Positions 27,757-36,244 of a stretch of 64,000 nucleotides of DNA are shown here, piece after piece. Every line of letters starts with the position of its first letter. Position 1 is the first letter of the stretch. The stretch is taken from contig CATLPD010000005.1 in NCBI GenBank assembly GCA_950054485.1, positions 1 to 64,000 on the forward strand, read 5' to 3'. This DNA is from an uncultured Alphaproteobacteria bacterium (GTDB lineage: Bacteria > Pseudomonadota > Alphaproteobacteria > Micavibrionales > CSBR16-224). The notes beneath the pieces are model-generated. The model did no database searches. It saw only the letters and a list, made by a program, of their open reading frames with translations, and was not told where the DNA came from. Position numbers and translations under genes: made by a program.

Positions 27757-29595
27757 TTGATACAGCATCGCGCTAAAATACTATTTGCTATTGCAGGATT
27801 TCTGGTTTTTTTGCTGGGTGCCGGCCTTAAGGCTACGGCGTCGATCACATCACATGTGCCTAGCCCCAAGCCTCATGTTTTTCAGGAACAGGATCAGGCG
27901 GGTCCGCTAAAGCCGTTGAATGTTCCATCGGAATTCCTTTCAAAAGAAGATACGAAACTCTATCAAAAAATATTTGCAGTTCAAGAAAGCGGTCAGTGGG
28001 ATCAGGCAGATAAGCTGATCGGGCGTCTTTCAGACGATGTTTTGATGGGCTATGTTCTTTATCAGCGTTATATGCATCCCGATGCCTATACATCAACCTA
28101 TCCCGAATTGCAGGCTTGGTTGAAAAAATACCGCGATCACCCGGGCGCCGATGATATCTACAAGATTGCTTCGCGCCGTCACATGAAAGATTACAAGGGA
28201 CCGTTGAAGCCTCAAACAGGTCTAAAGACAATTGGTGGGCTCGATATTCACGGTAACAGCCGTGCGAAACCATTGCCGGCACAGGGCTACAGTAAATCAC
28301 AATCTGCCCATGCCTATAAATTGAGCCGTCAGATACAATCTGATCTTGCCAAGGGGCGTCCGACGTCTGCCTGGGAACGTCTTAATACGGACTTTAATAA
28401 AAAAGTAATTACAGACGGTGATTTTGATCGTCTTCGTTCCGAGATTGCCCAAAGCTATTTTTATCATGGCAAAGCAGATGAAGCCATGATCCATGCGCGC
28501 GAGGCTTTTAAACGCACGGGGGACAAAGCGCCTTTGGCAGGTTGGATTGCGGGCTTGATCAGTTGGCAGAATAATGATCCGGGTCGCGCTGCTGTTTATT
28601 TCGAATCTGTTGCAGATACGGTTTATGCATCACCTTGGACAGTTTCGGCAGGGGCCTATTGGGCATACCGTGCGCATAAACAATCGCGCAACCGCTATGC
28701 TGCCAAAAAATACCTGAAGGTTGCCGCCGATTACCCCTACACATTCTATGGCATTTTGGCCCACCGCGCGCTTGACCGTAAAAACTATATTTACAGCTGG
28801 GATGCAGAAGAATTTCTTGTTGATCATTTCAACACGCTGGAAAAAGACGATGCGGGCCGCCGCGCAATTGCTCTGTTAAAAGTCGGAAAGCGCGACATGG
28901 CCGAGGCCGAGCTGAAGCAGATTTACATTCAGCAGGACAGTGATCTCCGTAAAGCTGTCGTGTCACTGGCACACCACTGGAATATGCCGTCATTGTCCCT
29001 TCAATTGGCAGGGGCGCTTAAAAATGATGATGGCAGCCTGATGGACCCGTCGCTTTATCCGTCAATGCCATGGAGCCCGAAAGACGGTTTTAAAATCGAT
29101 CGTGCCCTGATCAAAGCCTTTGTCAGACAGGAATCAAGATTTAACCCCAAGGCGATCAGCCATTCTGGCGCAATTGGCCTGATGCAATTGATGCCGACAA
29201 CGGCCAAATATATTGCGGGTAAAAGCTTGTCAAAGAGCACTTTGAAAACGCCTGAAGAAAATCTGAGCCTGGGGCAGAAATATATCGGCAGCCTGATGCG
29301 TGACCAACGCATTGGTGGCGATTTGTTCAAACTGATGATTTCCTATAATGCGGGTCCGAACCGTATGGCGCGTTGGGCCTCCGAAATCGGTCATGATGAT
29401 GACCCGCTTTATTTTATCGAGGCGATACCATCGCCAGAAACCCGCGCCTTTGTGGAGCGCGTCATGACCAATTACTGGATATACCGTATCCGTATGGGGC
29501 AGGACCTGCCGTCTCTGTCGGATGTTGCCCAGAATAATTGGCCTGTTTATGTGTCGCAAGATTTGCCTGCACGCTTGCAAATGGCATCCAACTGA
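27757..29595 (+). CDS. Soluble lytic murein transglycosylase (Slt-type)
   Basis: About 612 residues. Cleaves the MurNAc-GlcNAc bond of peptidoglycan in the periplasm. The N-terminal hydrophobic segment (ILFAIAGFLVFLLGAGL) is a signal or anchor. A long alpha-helical superhelix follows, then the C-terminal SLT domain with KAFVRQESRFNP (catalytic Glu), GAIGLMQLMP, and ISYNAGPNRMARW. GTG 27748 abuts the AAAAAGG site, while TTG 27757 is 8 bases away, so TTG is preferred. The 205-base spacer upstream has no other gene; it is AT-rich with several T-runs and must hold the promoter. Confidence 0.9.
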   Translation: MIQHRAKILFAIAGFLVFLLGAGLKATASITSHVPSPKPHVFQEQDQAGPLKPLNVPSEFLSKEDTKLYQKIFAVQESGQWDQADKLIGRLSDDVLMGYVLYQRYMHPDAYTSTYPELQAWLKKYRDHPGADDIYKIASRRHMKDYKGPLKPQTGLKTIGGLDIHGNSRAKPLPAQGYSKSQSAHAYKLSRQIQSDLAKGRPTSAWERLNTDFNKKVITDGDFDRLRSEIAQSYFYHGKADEAMIHAREAFKRTGDKAPLAGWIAGLISWQNNDPGRAAVYFESVADTVYASPWTVSAGAYWAYRAHKQSRNRYAAKKYLKVAADYPYTFYGILAHRALDRKNYIYSWDAEEFLVDHFNTLEKDDAGRRAIALLKVGKRDMAEAELKQIYIQQDSDLRKAVVSLAHHWNMPSLSLQLAGALKNDDGSLMDPSLYPSMPWSPKDGFKIDRALIKAFVRQESRFNPKAISHSGAIGLMQLMPTTAKYIAGKSLSKSTLKTPEENLSLGQKYIGSLMRDQRIGGDLFKLMISYNAGPNRMARWASEIGHDDDPLYFIEAIPSPETRAFVERVMTNYWIYRIRMGQDLPSLSDVAQNNWPVYVSQDLPARLQMASN

Positions 29596-29656
29596 TATTC
29601 ACCTGAATTTAAGACTTACTTGCTACCCTTAAAGATATTTTAAAGGGGAGACTCCT

Positions 29657-30064
29657 ATGGGATTTCATAGATGTGAATATATAAGCCGGGAAGAGGCAGA
29701 GGCAAAAGGGCTGAAATATGCTAAGTACACGAGTAGCTCTGGCGATACGATTATAAATTTTCAATCAGGGCGTAGCTGGCAATTCCCGGATATGGCCGCA
29801 CTGTATATTGAGCTGGGCTGGGTGCCGCCAAAAGAGTTTATCGAAGACCTTCAATCAGGTGAGATTTTGGACAGCACAAGGATGCAAACCAAATCAATGA
29901 CGCGTCGGGTTGGCTATCTATCGCCCGAAAAAGATCCGCTGCCGCTTGAAAGGAATCCGATGGTCCCCGAAGGCCTAGAGGATAAGCTAGCGGATATTAT
30001 ATCAAAAGCATCTGACTTTGGTGCTCGACGTAAACAGTACCGGGGCGGTGGTCCGCGACGATAA
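29657..30064 (+). CDS. Hypothetical protein
   Basis: 135 residues, not recognised. The first half has a compact mixed pattern (KYTSSSGDTIINFQSGRSW, MAALYIELGWVPPKEF). The tail is basic and ends GARRKQYRGGGPRR, which could bind nucleic acid. AAAGGGGAG lies about 8 bases before the ATG. 70 bp upstream of the alanyl-tRNA synthetase gene on the same strand, with no terminator between, so co-transcription is plausible. Confidence 0.7.
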   Translation: MGFHRCEYISREEAEAKGLKYAKYTSSSGDTIINFQSGRSWQFPDMAALYIELGWVPPKEFIEDLQSGEILDSTRMQTKSMTRRVGYLSPEKDPLPLERNPMVPEGLEDKLADIISKASDFGARRKQYRGGGPRR

Positions 30065-30134
30065 AAAAATACTGATTTTCTTTTGAATTTTCGTTATATT
30101 CTATTTTCATTTATAGAGACGGAGAAAATCTTTA

Positions 30135-32006
30135 ATGTCTGAATTTAAGAATCCCAACGAACTGCGCAATTCATATCTGAATTTTATGAAGAATTTGGGC
30201 GCAAAAATTGTCCCATCCAGCAGCCTTTTGCCGGAAAATGACCCGTCGACGCTATTTACAGGCAGTGGTATGCAGCCGATGGTTCCATATCTGTTGGGCC
30301 AACCGCATCCCGAAGGCAACCATATTGCCAACGTGCAAAAGTGCCTGCGCACGGTTGATATTGACGAGGTCGGTGACCATTCACATCTGACCCTGTTCGA
30401 GATGATCGGACGCTGGGCCTTTCAGGCTGATCCTGCCAAATACAAGAAAGAGCAAATTCAAGCCATCTGGGATTGGCAAGTCGGTGAATTAGGATTGGAC
30501 CCGAAACACCTCTATATCAGTGTTTATTCAGGCAACAAGGATCTGGATATCGTTAAGGATGAGGATGCGATTTCCATATGGAAAGATTTGTTTGCCAGTG
30601 TCGGCGTTGATGCCACGGTTGAAGACAAGCCATATGAATTCGGCGCATCCCGCGGCGGGCGCATTTTCGTATATGATGAAAATGAAAACTGGTGGAGCCG
30701 TTCAGGCCCGCCAAAGAATATGCCTGTGGGCGAGCCAGGTGGCCCTGACAGTGAAATGTTCTTTGATTTCCAACCGGACGGAGATGATAAATTGCATCCG
30801 GCGGAAGGCGGAGCGCGTTTTGTTGAAATCGGCAATAACGTATTTATGGCCTATCGCCGTAATGATGACGGGTTCGAGCCAATCGCAAAGCCGAACATTG
30901 ATTACGGCGGAGGGCTGGAGCGTCTGGCATCTGCGGTCAATGGCGATGCTGACATCTATAAAACAGCCTTTTTTACAAACCCCGCTAAAAAGCTGGAGGA
31001 ATTATCAGGCCGGAAATATACAGATTCAACACGTGAATTCCGTATTATTCTGGACCATTCACGCGCGACGACATTTCTGATCGGCGATGGCGCTGTGCCA
31101 TCAAACACAGATGCGGGATATATTACACGTCGCCTGATGCGCCGTGCGATTAGAACAGCCCGTAAGATCGGCATTGAGACAGCTTTCATGGCTGATCTGG
31201 CGAATGTCTTTATTGATGAATCTGCGGCCTATCCAAATTTGCAGGAGGGGCGCGATAACATTTTACAGGCCATCACTGCCGAGGAAGCAAAATTCCAGAA
31301 AACGCTGCAAACGGGCGAGCGTGAAATGCAAAAGCATATGGAGCAAAACGGTAAAGTGACAGGCCGCGATGCTTTCTTTTTCTATGAAACATACGGTTTT
31401 CCTAAGGAATTAACCGAAGAATTCCTGGCAGAATACGACCAGAAGATGGTTGAGCCGGAAGGCTTTGAGAAAGCGGCAGACGAGCATTCGGAGAAAAGCC
31501 GCACGGCATCTGCCGGAAAATTCGCCGGCGGTCTGGCGGATCATAGTGAGAAAACAACAGCTCTGCATTCGACAACACATCTGATGCTGGCAGCCCTGCA
31601 ACAGGTTTTGGGCGACCATGTGCACCAAAAGGGCAGTAATATTACGCCTGAACGTGCCCGTTTCGATTTCAACTATGAACAGAAAATGACGGACGAGCAG
31701 AAAAAAGCCGTTGAAGAATGGGTGAATGCTGCGATTGATGCCGATGCCAAAATGGAAGTCGTTGTGATGCCGAAACAGCAAGCGATGGATGAAGGCGTAG
31801 AAGGCAGCTTTTGGGAGAAATATCCCGATCAGGTGAACGTCTATATCTTTGAAGACAGCAATGGAAAAATCTGGAGCAAAGAGCTGTGCGGCGGCCCGCA
31901 CGTGGATCAGACATCAGATATTGCCAAGTTCGGTCGCTTTAAAATCAAGAAAGAGGAAAGCTCCTCCGCCGGCGTGCGCCGTATCAAAGCAGTTTTGATT
32001 GAGTAG
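30135..32006 (+). CDS. alaS: Alanyl-tRNA synthetase, short form
   Basis: Charges tRNA-Ala. 623 residues against about 870-880 for the usual bacterial enzyme. The class II catalytic core is present (VPSSSLLPENDP, LFTGSGMQP, CLRTVDIDEVGDHSH, GGGLERLA), as is the editing domain with HSTTH at 478-482 and CGGPH at 585-589. The protein ends with SAGVRRIKAVLIE straight after the editing domain, so the oligomerisation and C-Ala parts are absent. The GSGMQPMVPYLLGQ segment resembles AlaRS of Patescibacteria and some archaea-like forms rather than the FTNAGMVQFK of typical alphaproteobacteria. It may be the only AlaRS, acquired by transfer, or a second copy. Confidence 0.9.
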   Translation: MSEFKNPNELRNSYLNFMKNLGAKIVPSSSLLPENDPSTLFTGSGMQPMVPYLLGQPHPEGNHIANVQKCLRTVDIDEVGDHSHLTLFEMIGRWAFQADPAKYKKEQIQAIWDWQVGELGLDPKHLYISVYSGNKDLDIVKDEDAISIWKDLFASVGVDATVEDKPYEFGASRGGRIFVYDENENWWSRSGPPKNMPVGEPGGPDSEMFFDFQPDGDDKLHPAEGGARFVEIGNNVFMAYRRNDDGFEPIAKPNIDYGGGLERLASAVNGDADIYKTAFFTNPAKKLEELSGRKYTDSTREFRIILDHSRATTFLIGDGAVPSNTDAGYITRRLMRRAIRTARKIGIETAFMADLANVFIDESAAYPNLQEGRDNILQAITAEEAKFQKTLQTGEREMQKHMEQNGKVTGRDAFFFYETYGFPKELTEEFLAEYDQKMVEPEGFEKAADEHSEKSRTASAGKFAGGLADHSEKTTALHSTTHLMLAALQQVLGDHVHQKGSNITPERARFDFNYEQKMTDEQKKAVEEWVNAAIDADAKMEVVVMPKQQAMDEGVEGSFWEKYPDQVNVYIFEDSNGKIWSKELCGGPHVDQTSDIAKFGRFKIKKEESSSAGVRRIKAVLIE

Positions 32007-32009
32007 TCT

Positions 32010-32303
32010 TTATTTTAATTGAGCCGTTTTTTTCTTTTTTGAATGCGTGACCGATGCTGAAATGACGCCTTCATTTTCGCTTAAGGTTAAAGTCCTGTAA
32101 AGCAGTTCATCACCATCGATACCGTTCATTAAAAGGGTGGTTTCAGAAGTTGCCAGTATTTTTCTTATTTTCTCGGGCATGGTCTGAACCGTCTCAACAA
32201 GATTACTTTTGGCGTCATTAATTTCCTTGCGGCTTTTGGCATTAAATACAGCCTGCAAAGCACGTTCATAGTTATTCAGGGCTTCAATATCATTTTTAAG
32301 CAT
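32010..32303 (-). CDS. Hypothetical small helical protein
   Basis: 97 residues from ATG 32303, chosen because TGAGGA lies 8 bases upstream; in-frame ATGs at 32318 and 32345 exist. The first half is a charged amphipathic helix pair (ALNNYERALQAVFNAKSRKE), the second half is beta-prone, and the C-terminus is Lys-rich (HSKKKKTAQLK). No motif recognised. Convergent with alaS, only 3 bp between stops. Confidence 0.6.
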   Translation of the reverse strand: MLKNDIEALNNYERALQAVFNAKSRKEINDAKSNLVETVQTMPEKIRKILATSETTLLMNGIDGDELLYRTLTLSENEGVISASVTHSKKKKTAQLK

Positions 32304-32444
32304 TGCTGTTTTCCTCATTACATCCAATTTTTTGCCATAATACACTGAGAGCGCCCAGCTGTCAAGAAAATTAGATACCCAAGCTCTTGACCTTATGTAA
32401 AATATTTGCTATAGTGGCATAGATTTTTAATAAGGAGATTCGAA

Positions 32445-32747
32445 ATGAACTGGAAAAAAGGCGCTTTGGCATTTGCAGCAGGGACAGTATTTGGCGGTGG
32501 AGTGATTGCCGTTGGTCTGCAAGACGATAAAATTATACCTGAACGCACAGAATTCACATGCCCGGACCTGAAAATGGATGATGGTGAAACGTTTTCAGAT
32601 ACCGCTATGGGCGAAAATCCATTTACTATAGATTTTGGAACCAATGCAATCTGGTACCAGAATGAAGATGGCCAGTCTGTTGCTGTTGAGGGCTGCCGTA
32701 ATTATAAAATCACGAACCAGCAGTTTCGGCTGACCACTGGGTTTTAA
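32445..32747 (+). CDS. Hypothetical small exported or membrane-anchored protein
   Basis: 100 residues. The N-terminus MNWKKGALAFAAGTVFGGGV is a signal peptide or anchor with a Gly-rich hydrophobic core. The mature part has two cysteines (FTCPDL and EGCRNY) that may pair in the periplasm. AAGGAG lies 8 bases before the ATG. Not recognised. Confidence 0.65.
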   Translation: MNWKKGALAFAAGTVFGGGVIAVGLQDDKIIPERTEFTCPDLKMDDGETFSDTAMGENPFTIDFGTNAIWYQNEDGQSVAVEGCRNYKITNQQFRLTTGF

Positions 32748-32758
32748 GAAATAAAATA

Positions 32759-32786
32759 TTGCACTGCCGATTCTATATGTTATAAA
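32759..32786 (+). promoter_or_regulatory. Probable sigma-70 promoter of ndk
   Basis: TTGCAC (32759-32764), 16 bases, TATAAA (32781-32786), 43 bases before the ndk start. Confidence 0.5.
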
Positions 32787-32829
32787 TGCGCTGGATTAAC
32801 CTAAAGTATAAGAAAACATAGAGGATATC

Positions 32830-33252
32830 ATGGCAGTACAAAGAACACTTTCTATTATCAAGCCGGACGCAACACGCCGTAACCTGACAGGTGCTATTAA
32901 CCAGCGCTTTGAAGAAAAAGGCCTGCGCATCGTTGCGCAAAAGCGTATGTGGCTGACAGACGAGCAAGCAAAACAATTCTATGCTGTTCATGCAGAGCGT
33001 CCATTTTACGGCGAACTGGTTGACTTCATGACATCCGGCCCGGTTGTAGTTCAGGTTCTGCAAGGTGAAGACGCCGTTGCAAAAAACCGTGAGATTATGG
33101 GTGCGACAAACCCTGCAAACGCTGATGACGGCACAATCCGCAAGGACTTTGCTGAAAGCATCGAGGCGAACTCTGTTCACGGTTCTGACAGCGAAGATAA
33201 TGCAAAAATCGAAGTTGCTTTCTTCTTCTCGGAAACAGAAATCGTCGGTTAA
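32830..33252 (+). CDS. ndk: Nucleoside diphosphate kinase
   Basis: 140 residues, the standard length. Transfers the gamma-phosphate of ATP to other nucleoside diphosphates to balance NTP and dNTP pools. [14 protein letters not shown] at the N-terminus binds nucleotide, and NSVHGSDS holds the catalytic His that is phosphorylated. GAGG precedes the ATG. A strong terminator follows. Confidence 0.97.
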   Translation: MAVQRTLSIIKPDATRRNLTGAINQRFEEKGLRIVAQKRMWLTDEQAKQFYAVHAERPFYGELVDFMTSGPVVVQVLQGEDAVAKNREIMGATNPANADDGTIRKDFAESIEANSVHGSDSEDNAKIEVAFFFSETEIVG

Positions 33253-33272
33253 TTGCAGCCACATAAGATTTT

Positions 33273-33297
33273 AAAGGGAGCCTGGTGCTCCCTTTTT
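33273..33297 (+). terminator. Intrinsic terminator of ndk
   Basis: AAAGGGAGC-CTGGT-GCTCCCTTT: a perfect 9-bp stem followed by a T-run. Confidence 0.93.
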
Positions 33298-33361
33298 TTA
33301 TTTGCATCCTTTGGCGGCTGCACCTAAGATTCTTTTTGAAAAGAACAAAGGGGAAATAAAA

Positions 33362-33994
33362 ATGTCAGAATTAAAGCTTAGCCCGAAAATCGTTGAATTG
33401 ATGGTCTCGCATATATGTCACGATTTAGTCAGTCCGGTCGGCGCGATCAGCAACGGTATCGAGTTTATTGAAGAAATGGGCGACAGCGTGGGGGCAGATG
33501 CCTTGTCACTGATCAGCAACAGCTGTAATCAGGCTTCTGTCAATTTGCAATGTTTCCGTTTGGCCTATGGTGGTGCTGGCAGCAGCGGGAATATCACATA
33601 TGGCGACATCCAGTCTGCCTTTGGCAATTATATTGAGGGCGGCCGCGCGAGATTGCATTGGAATATCAATGGCGGCGCAAATATGTTCCCCGAAGGATAT
33701 ATGAAAGTTGTTTTAAACGTTTTGATGATGTCAAAAGAGGCTTTACCTGGAGATGGTGATATTAATGTTGAAAACCTTGATGGTGGAAATGGCGTTAAGA
33801 TTTCAGTGACCGGCGGGCGTGTCGAGTTGAAAGACGGTGTAGAGGCGGCTTTTACGCACAAGGCTGACGTCGATGATCTGACACCGCGCACTGTTCATGC
33901 CTATATGAGCCGTGTTTTTGCCAAGCATTTCGACATCAAACTTGATATGCCGGTGCAAGAGCCGTCTAAAATTGAATTTACCGTCGATTGGTAA
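33362..33994 (+). CDS. chpT: Histidine phosphotransferase ChpT
   Basis: 210 residues. Relays phosphate from the hybrid kinase CckA to CtrA and CpdR in the alphaproteobacterial cell-cycle pathway. The HICHDLVSPVGAISNGIEF block contains the phospho-accepting His20, and the degenerate ATPase-like C-terminal half is typical of ChpT. ATG 33362 was chosen because AAAGGGG lies just upstream; a longer frame from 33302 begins only 5 bases after the ndk terminator and was rejected. ctrA lies 580 bp downstream on the opposite strand. Confidence 0.9.
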   Translation: MSELKLSPKIVELMVSHICHDLVSPVGAISNGIEFIEEMGDSVGADALSLISNSCNQASVNLQCFRLAYGGAGSSGNITYGDIQSAFGNYIEGGRARLHWNINGGANMFPEGYMKVVLNVLMMSKEALPGDGDINVENLDGGNGVKISVTGGRVELKDGVEAAFTHKADVDDLTPRTVHAYMSRVFAKHFDIKLDMPVQEPSKIEFTVDW

Positions 33995-33999
33995 AGCCC

Positions 34000-34028
34000 T
34001 TGACATAAGTTTGAATATGTCATAACAT
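34000..34028 (+). promoter_or_regulatory. Sigma-70-type promoter of lipoprotein gene
   Basis: TTGACA (34000-34005), exactly 17 bases, TAACAT (34023-34028), 28 bases before the ATG at 34057. The -35 begins six bases after the chpT stop. Confidence 0.75.
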
Positions 34029-34056
34029 CTCCGCGTTCATAACGAAGGAGATCAAA

Positions 34057-34503
34057 ATGAAAATAAAAACACTCGCAATCTCTATGGGTGCAGCATTCTC
34101 TTTGGCCGCTTGTGGTCAAATTGATACAGGTGCTGACAACCAGACAGAAATCACGGCAGAAGAACAAACAGCGCAACGCGCACAGTTTGACACGGAAACA
34201 GCGAATAATATCCTGTCATGCACAACAGGTACCAAGGCTGAAAGCCGTGAAATGGAGCCGAACTATAAAGGTGAATTTAATCAGGAAAGACTGGATTGGC
34301 ATAAATCAAAAGTCGAGCGTTGTGTAACGACTGCATCAGGCAACTTTTTTGCGATCACGTATGGTGACAGAGATGGTGAGCTGCGTGGTTCAATAGCACA
34401 GCAAATCCACAATGCTGAAATTGCAGCCTATAGCGCAAATACAGCACCGGAATATCCAACAGCGGCGCAACTGTCTGCAACGCTTTCTGCTGCTCGCAAG
34501 TAA
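34057..34503 (+). CDS. Lipoprotein of unknown function
   Basis: 148 residues. Lipoprotein signal MKIKTLAISMGAAFSLAACG with lipobox LAAC. The mature part has two more cysteines (ILSCTTG and VERCVTT) and no recognised domain. AAGGAG lies 7 bases before the ATG. It has its own promoter and shares a bidirectional terminator with ctrA. Confidence 0.75.
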   Translation: MKIKTLAISMGAAFSLAACGQIDTGADNQTEITAEEQTAQRAQFDTETANNILSCTTGTKAESREMEPNYKGEFNQERLDWHKSKVERCVTTASGNFFAITYGDRDGELRGSIAQQIHNAEIAAYSANTAPEYPTAAQLSATLSAARK

Positions 34504-34526
34504 GTTTGTAGCAAAGTCAGAATTAA

Positions 34527-34552
34527 AAAACCCCGGTCAAGGCCGGGGTTTT
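34527..34552. terminator. Bidirectional terminator between lipoprotein gene and ctrA
   Basis: AAAACCCCGG-TCAAGG-CCGGGGTTTT: a perfect 10-bp stem with a T-run on each strand, placed between two convergent genes. Confidence 0.93.
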
Positions 34553-34575
34553 TCTTTAAATTAGATGTCAGGTGA

Positions 34576-35280
34576 TTATGCTGATTCCAGCTCCTCGACC
34601 TTTACAGGTTCACGCAGAACATATCCGCGTCCCCAGACTGTTTCGATGCACTGTTCGCCTTCTTTGGAAAGCTTGGCAATTTTTTTGCGTAGCTTGCAAA
34701 TGAACACGTCAATAATCTTAACTTCAGGCTCGTCCATACCGCCATACAGGTGGTTCAGAAACATTTCCTTGGTCAGTGTTGATCCCTTACGCAAGGATAG
34801 CAATTCCATGATACCGTATTCTTTGCCAGTCAGGTGCAAAGGTTTGCTGGCAACGTTAACGGTGCGAGCATCCAAGTTAACCTCGATCGGGCCGGTTGTA
34901 ATAATGCTTTGCGCGTGACCTTTGGATCTGCGGACAATCGCCTGCAGGCGGGCCATCAGCTCGCGCTTATCGAATGGTTTTGTCAGATAATCATCAGCGC
35001 CAAAGCCCAGACCCTTTAATTTGCTATCCAGCTCGGCAAAGCCGGACAGGATCAAAATGGGTGTTTCAACCTTTGAAGCGCGCAGTTTTTTCAATACATC
35101 ATAACCATCCATATCCGGCAGACCCAGATCCAGAATGATGATGTCGTAATCATATAATTTACCGATCTCAAGGCCTTCTTCGCCCAGATCGGTTGAATCA
35201 ACAACATAACCTTCCGATTTCAACATCATTTCGATGGTCTGTACGGTTGGCTTATCGTCTTCTACTAACAAAACTCTCAT
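34576..35280 (-). CDS. ctrA: Cell-cycle response regulator CtrA
   Basis: 234 residues, OmpR family. Master transcription factor of the alphaproteobacterial cell cycle, motility and division. The receiver domain has the acidic pocket E7/D8/D9, the phospho-acceptor D51 in [11 protein letters not shown], and K in LTKPF. The winged-helix DNA-binding domain has [14 protein letters not shown] and [10 protein letters not shown]. The protein ends LESA, not in the Ala-Ala that serves as ClpXP degron in Caulobacter. Two CtrA-type boxes lie upstream, pointing to autoregulation. ChpT, its phosphodonor, is encoded nearby. Confidence 0.95.
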   Translation of the reverse strand: MRVLLVEDDKPTVQTIEMMLKSEGYVVDSTDLGEEGLEIGKLYDYDIIILDLGLPDMDGYDVLKKLRASKVETPILILSGFAELDSKLKGLGFGADDYLTKPFDKRELMARLQAIVRRSKGHAQSIITTGPIEVNLDARTVNVASKPLHLTGKEYGIMELLSLRKGSTLTKEMFLNHLYGGMDEPEVKIIDVFICKLRKKIAKLSKEGEQCIETVWGRGYVLREPVKVEELESA

Positions 35281-35306
35281 GGTATTTTCCCCTCTTATTG
35301 TTATAT

Positions 35307-35322
35307 GTTAACCAAATGTTAG
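35307..35322 (-). promoter_or_regulatory. CtrA-box-like site, imperfect
   Basis: On the minus strand CTAA-CATTTGG-TTAAC: one base from TTAA-N7-TTAAC, 27 bp before the ctrA start codon. Confidence 0.55.
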
Positions 35323-35377
35323 AATCGTTTTAAGGATTCCGCAATTAAACCTACCCTTTTATTAATAAAGGTTAATG

Positions 35378-35393
35378 GTTAACAACCCGTTAA
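35378..35393 (-). promoter_or_regulatory. Perfect CtrA box upstream of ctrA
   Basis: On the minus strand TTAA-CGGGTTG-TTAAC, an exact match to the known CtrA consensus TTAA-N7-TTAAC, about 100 bp upstream of ctrA in a 182-bp spacer rich in TTAAC half-sites. Confidence 0.8.
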
Positions 35394-35462
35394 TATTATC
35401 ACCTGAAACGTTAACTTTTACAAAACAAAAATTTATAAAATCTTTCTAATAAGATAAATGAA

Positions 35463-36179
35463 CTAGCGTGCAAGCGAGCGGCCGCCGTCGACTTTAATGG
35501 ATGTGCCAGTAACAAAATCATTATCCAGAATGAATTCCACGGCCTGAAGGATCGGTGTGAAACCGGCTTCTTTAGGTATTAACGTTTGGGATAAAACATT
35601 CTGGCGATAGTCCGCATCATGTTCAGGTAGAAATTTGACGGGCCCGGGCTGAATGCTGTTCACCCTGAGGATGGGGGCATATTTGACCGCCATCGATTTT
35701 GTCAGCGATTCAAGCCCTGCTTTTGTGGAGCAGTAAAGCGCACTTTTCGGGCTGGGACGTTCCGCAAAAATATCAGTCATATTTATGATATTGCCGTTAT
35801 GTTCGGAATTCTTGCAGCTGTTAAAATATGCCTCGCACAATGCGGCGGGAAACATCATATGGACATTGAAAAACGCCTGATACTGATCGCCTTTCATCTC
35901 GGGGAATGGCTGGTCATTTTCGTACATGGATGCGTTGTTTATAATCATATCAACGGGGTTCTGTGTCATATAAGTGCTGATATTTGCGATACTATCATAT
36001 GTATAGTCCTCGATTTCAATAACCGTCAGGCGGTCATATGATGCAGCAAGGTCTTGCAGTTCATTTGTAATGGTGCGGGTAACGGCATAAACATGTGCAC
36101 CGCTTTGCAGTGCATGCTGGCTAAGGAACAATCCCAAACGTCGTCCTGCACCCGTGATCAGAAGTTTTTTATTTTGCAA
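35463..36179 (-). CDS. FolM/pteridine-reductase-like short-chain dehydrogenase
   Basis: 238 residues, SDR fold. The nucleotide-binding motif is TGAGRRLG rather than the common TGxxxGxG; the Arg in this place is typical of FolM and pteridine reductase (dihydromonapterin/dihydrofolate reductase). The catalytic set is NNAS, then Y of YCSTKAG, and the C-terminal TGTSIKVDGGRSL. It lies divergent to folK with 65 bp between starts, supporting a role in pterin or folate metabolism. A general SDR oxidoreductase is the alternative. Confidence 0.8.
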   Translation of the reverse strand: MQNKKLLITGAGRRLGLFLSQHALQSGAHVYAVTRTITNELQDLAASYDRLTVIEIEDYTYDSIANISTYMTQNPVDMIINNASMYENDQPFPEMKGDQYQAFFNVHMMFPAALCEAYFNSCKNSEHNGNIINMTDIFAERPSPKSALYCSTKAGLESLTKSMAVKYAPILRVNSIQPGPVKFLPEHDADYRQNVLSQTLIPKEAGFTPILQAVEFILDNDFVTGTSIKVDGGRSLAR

Positions 36180-36244
36180 AGATATTTTAACCCGATGTTA
36201 TGATATAATTGTCAAAATATACATGAGCCTGTATGGAGATCAAT

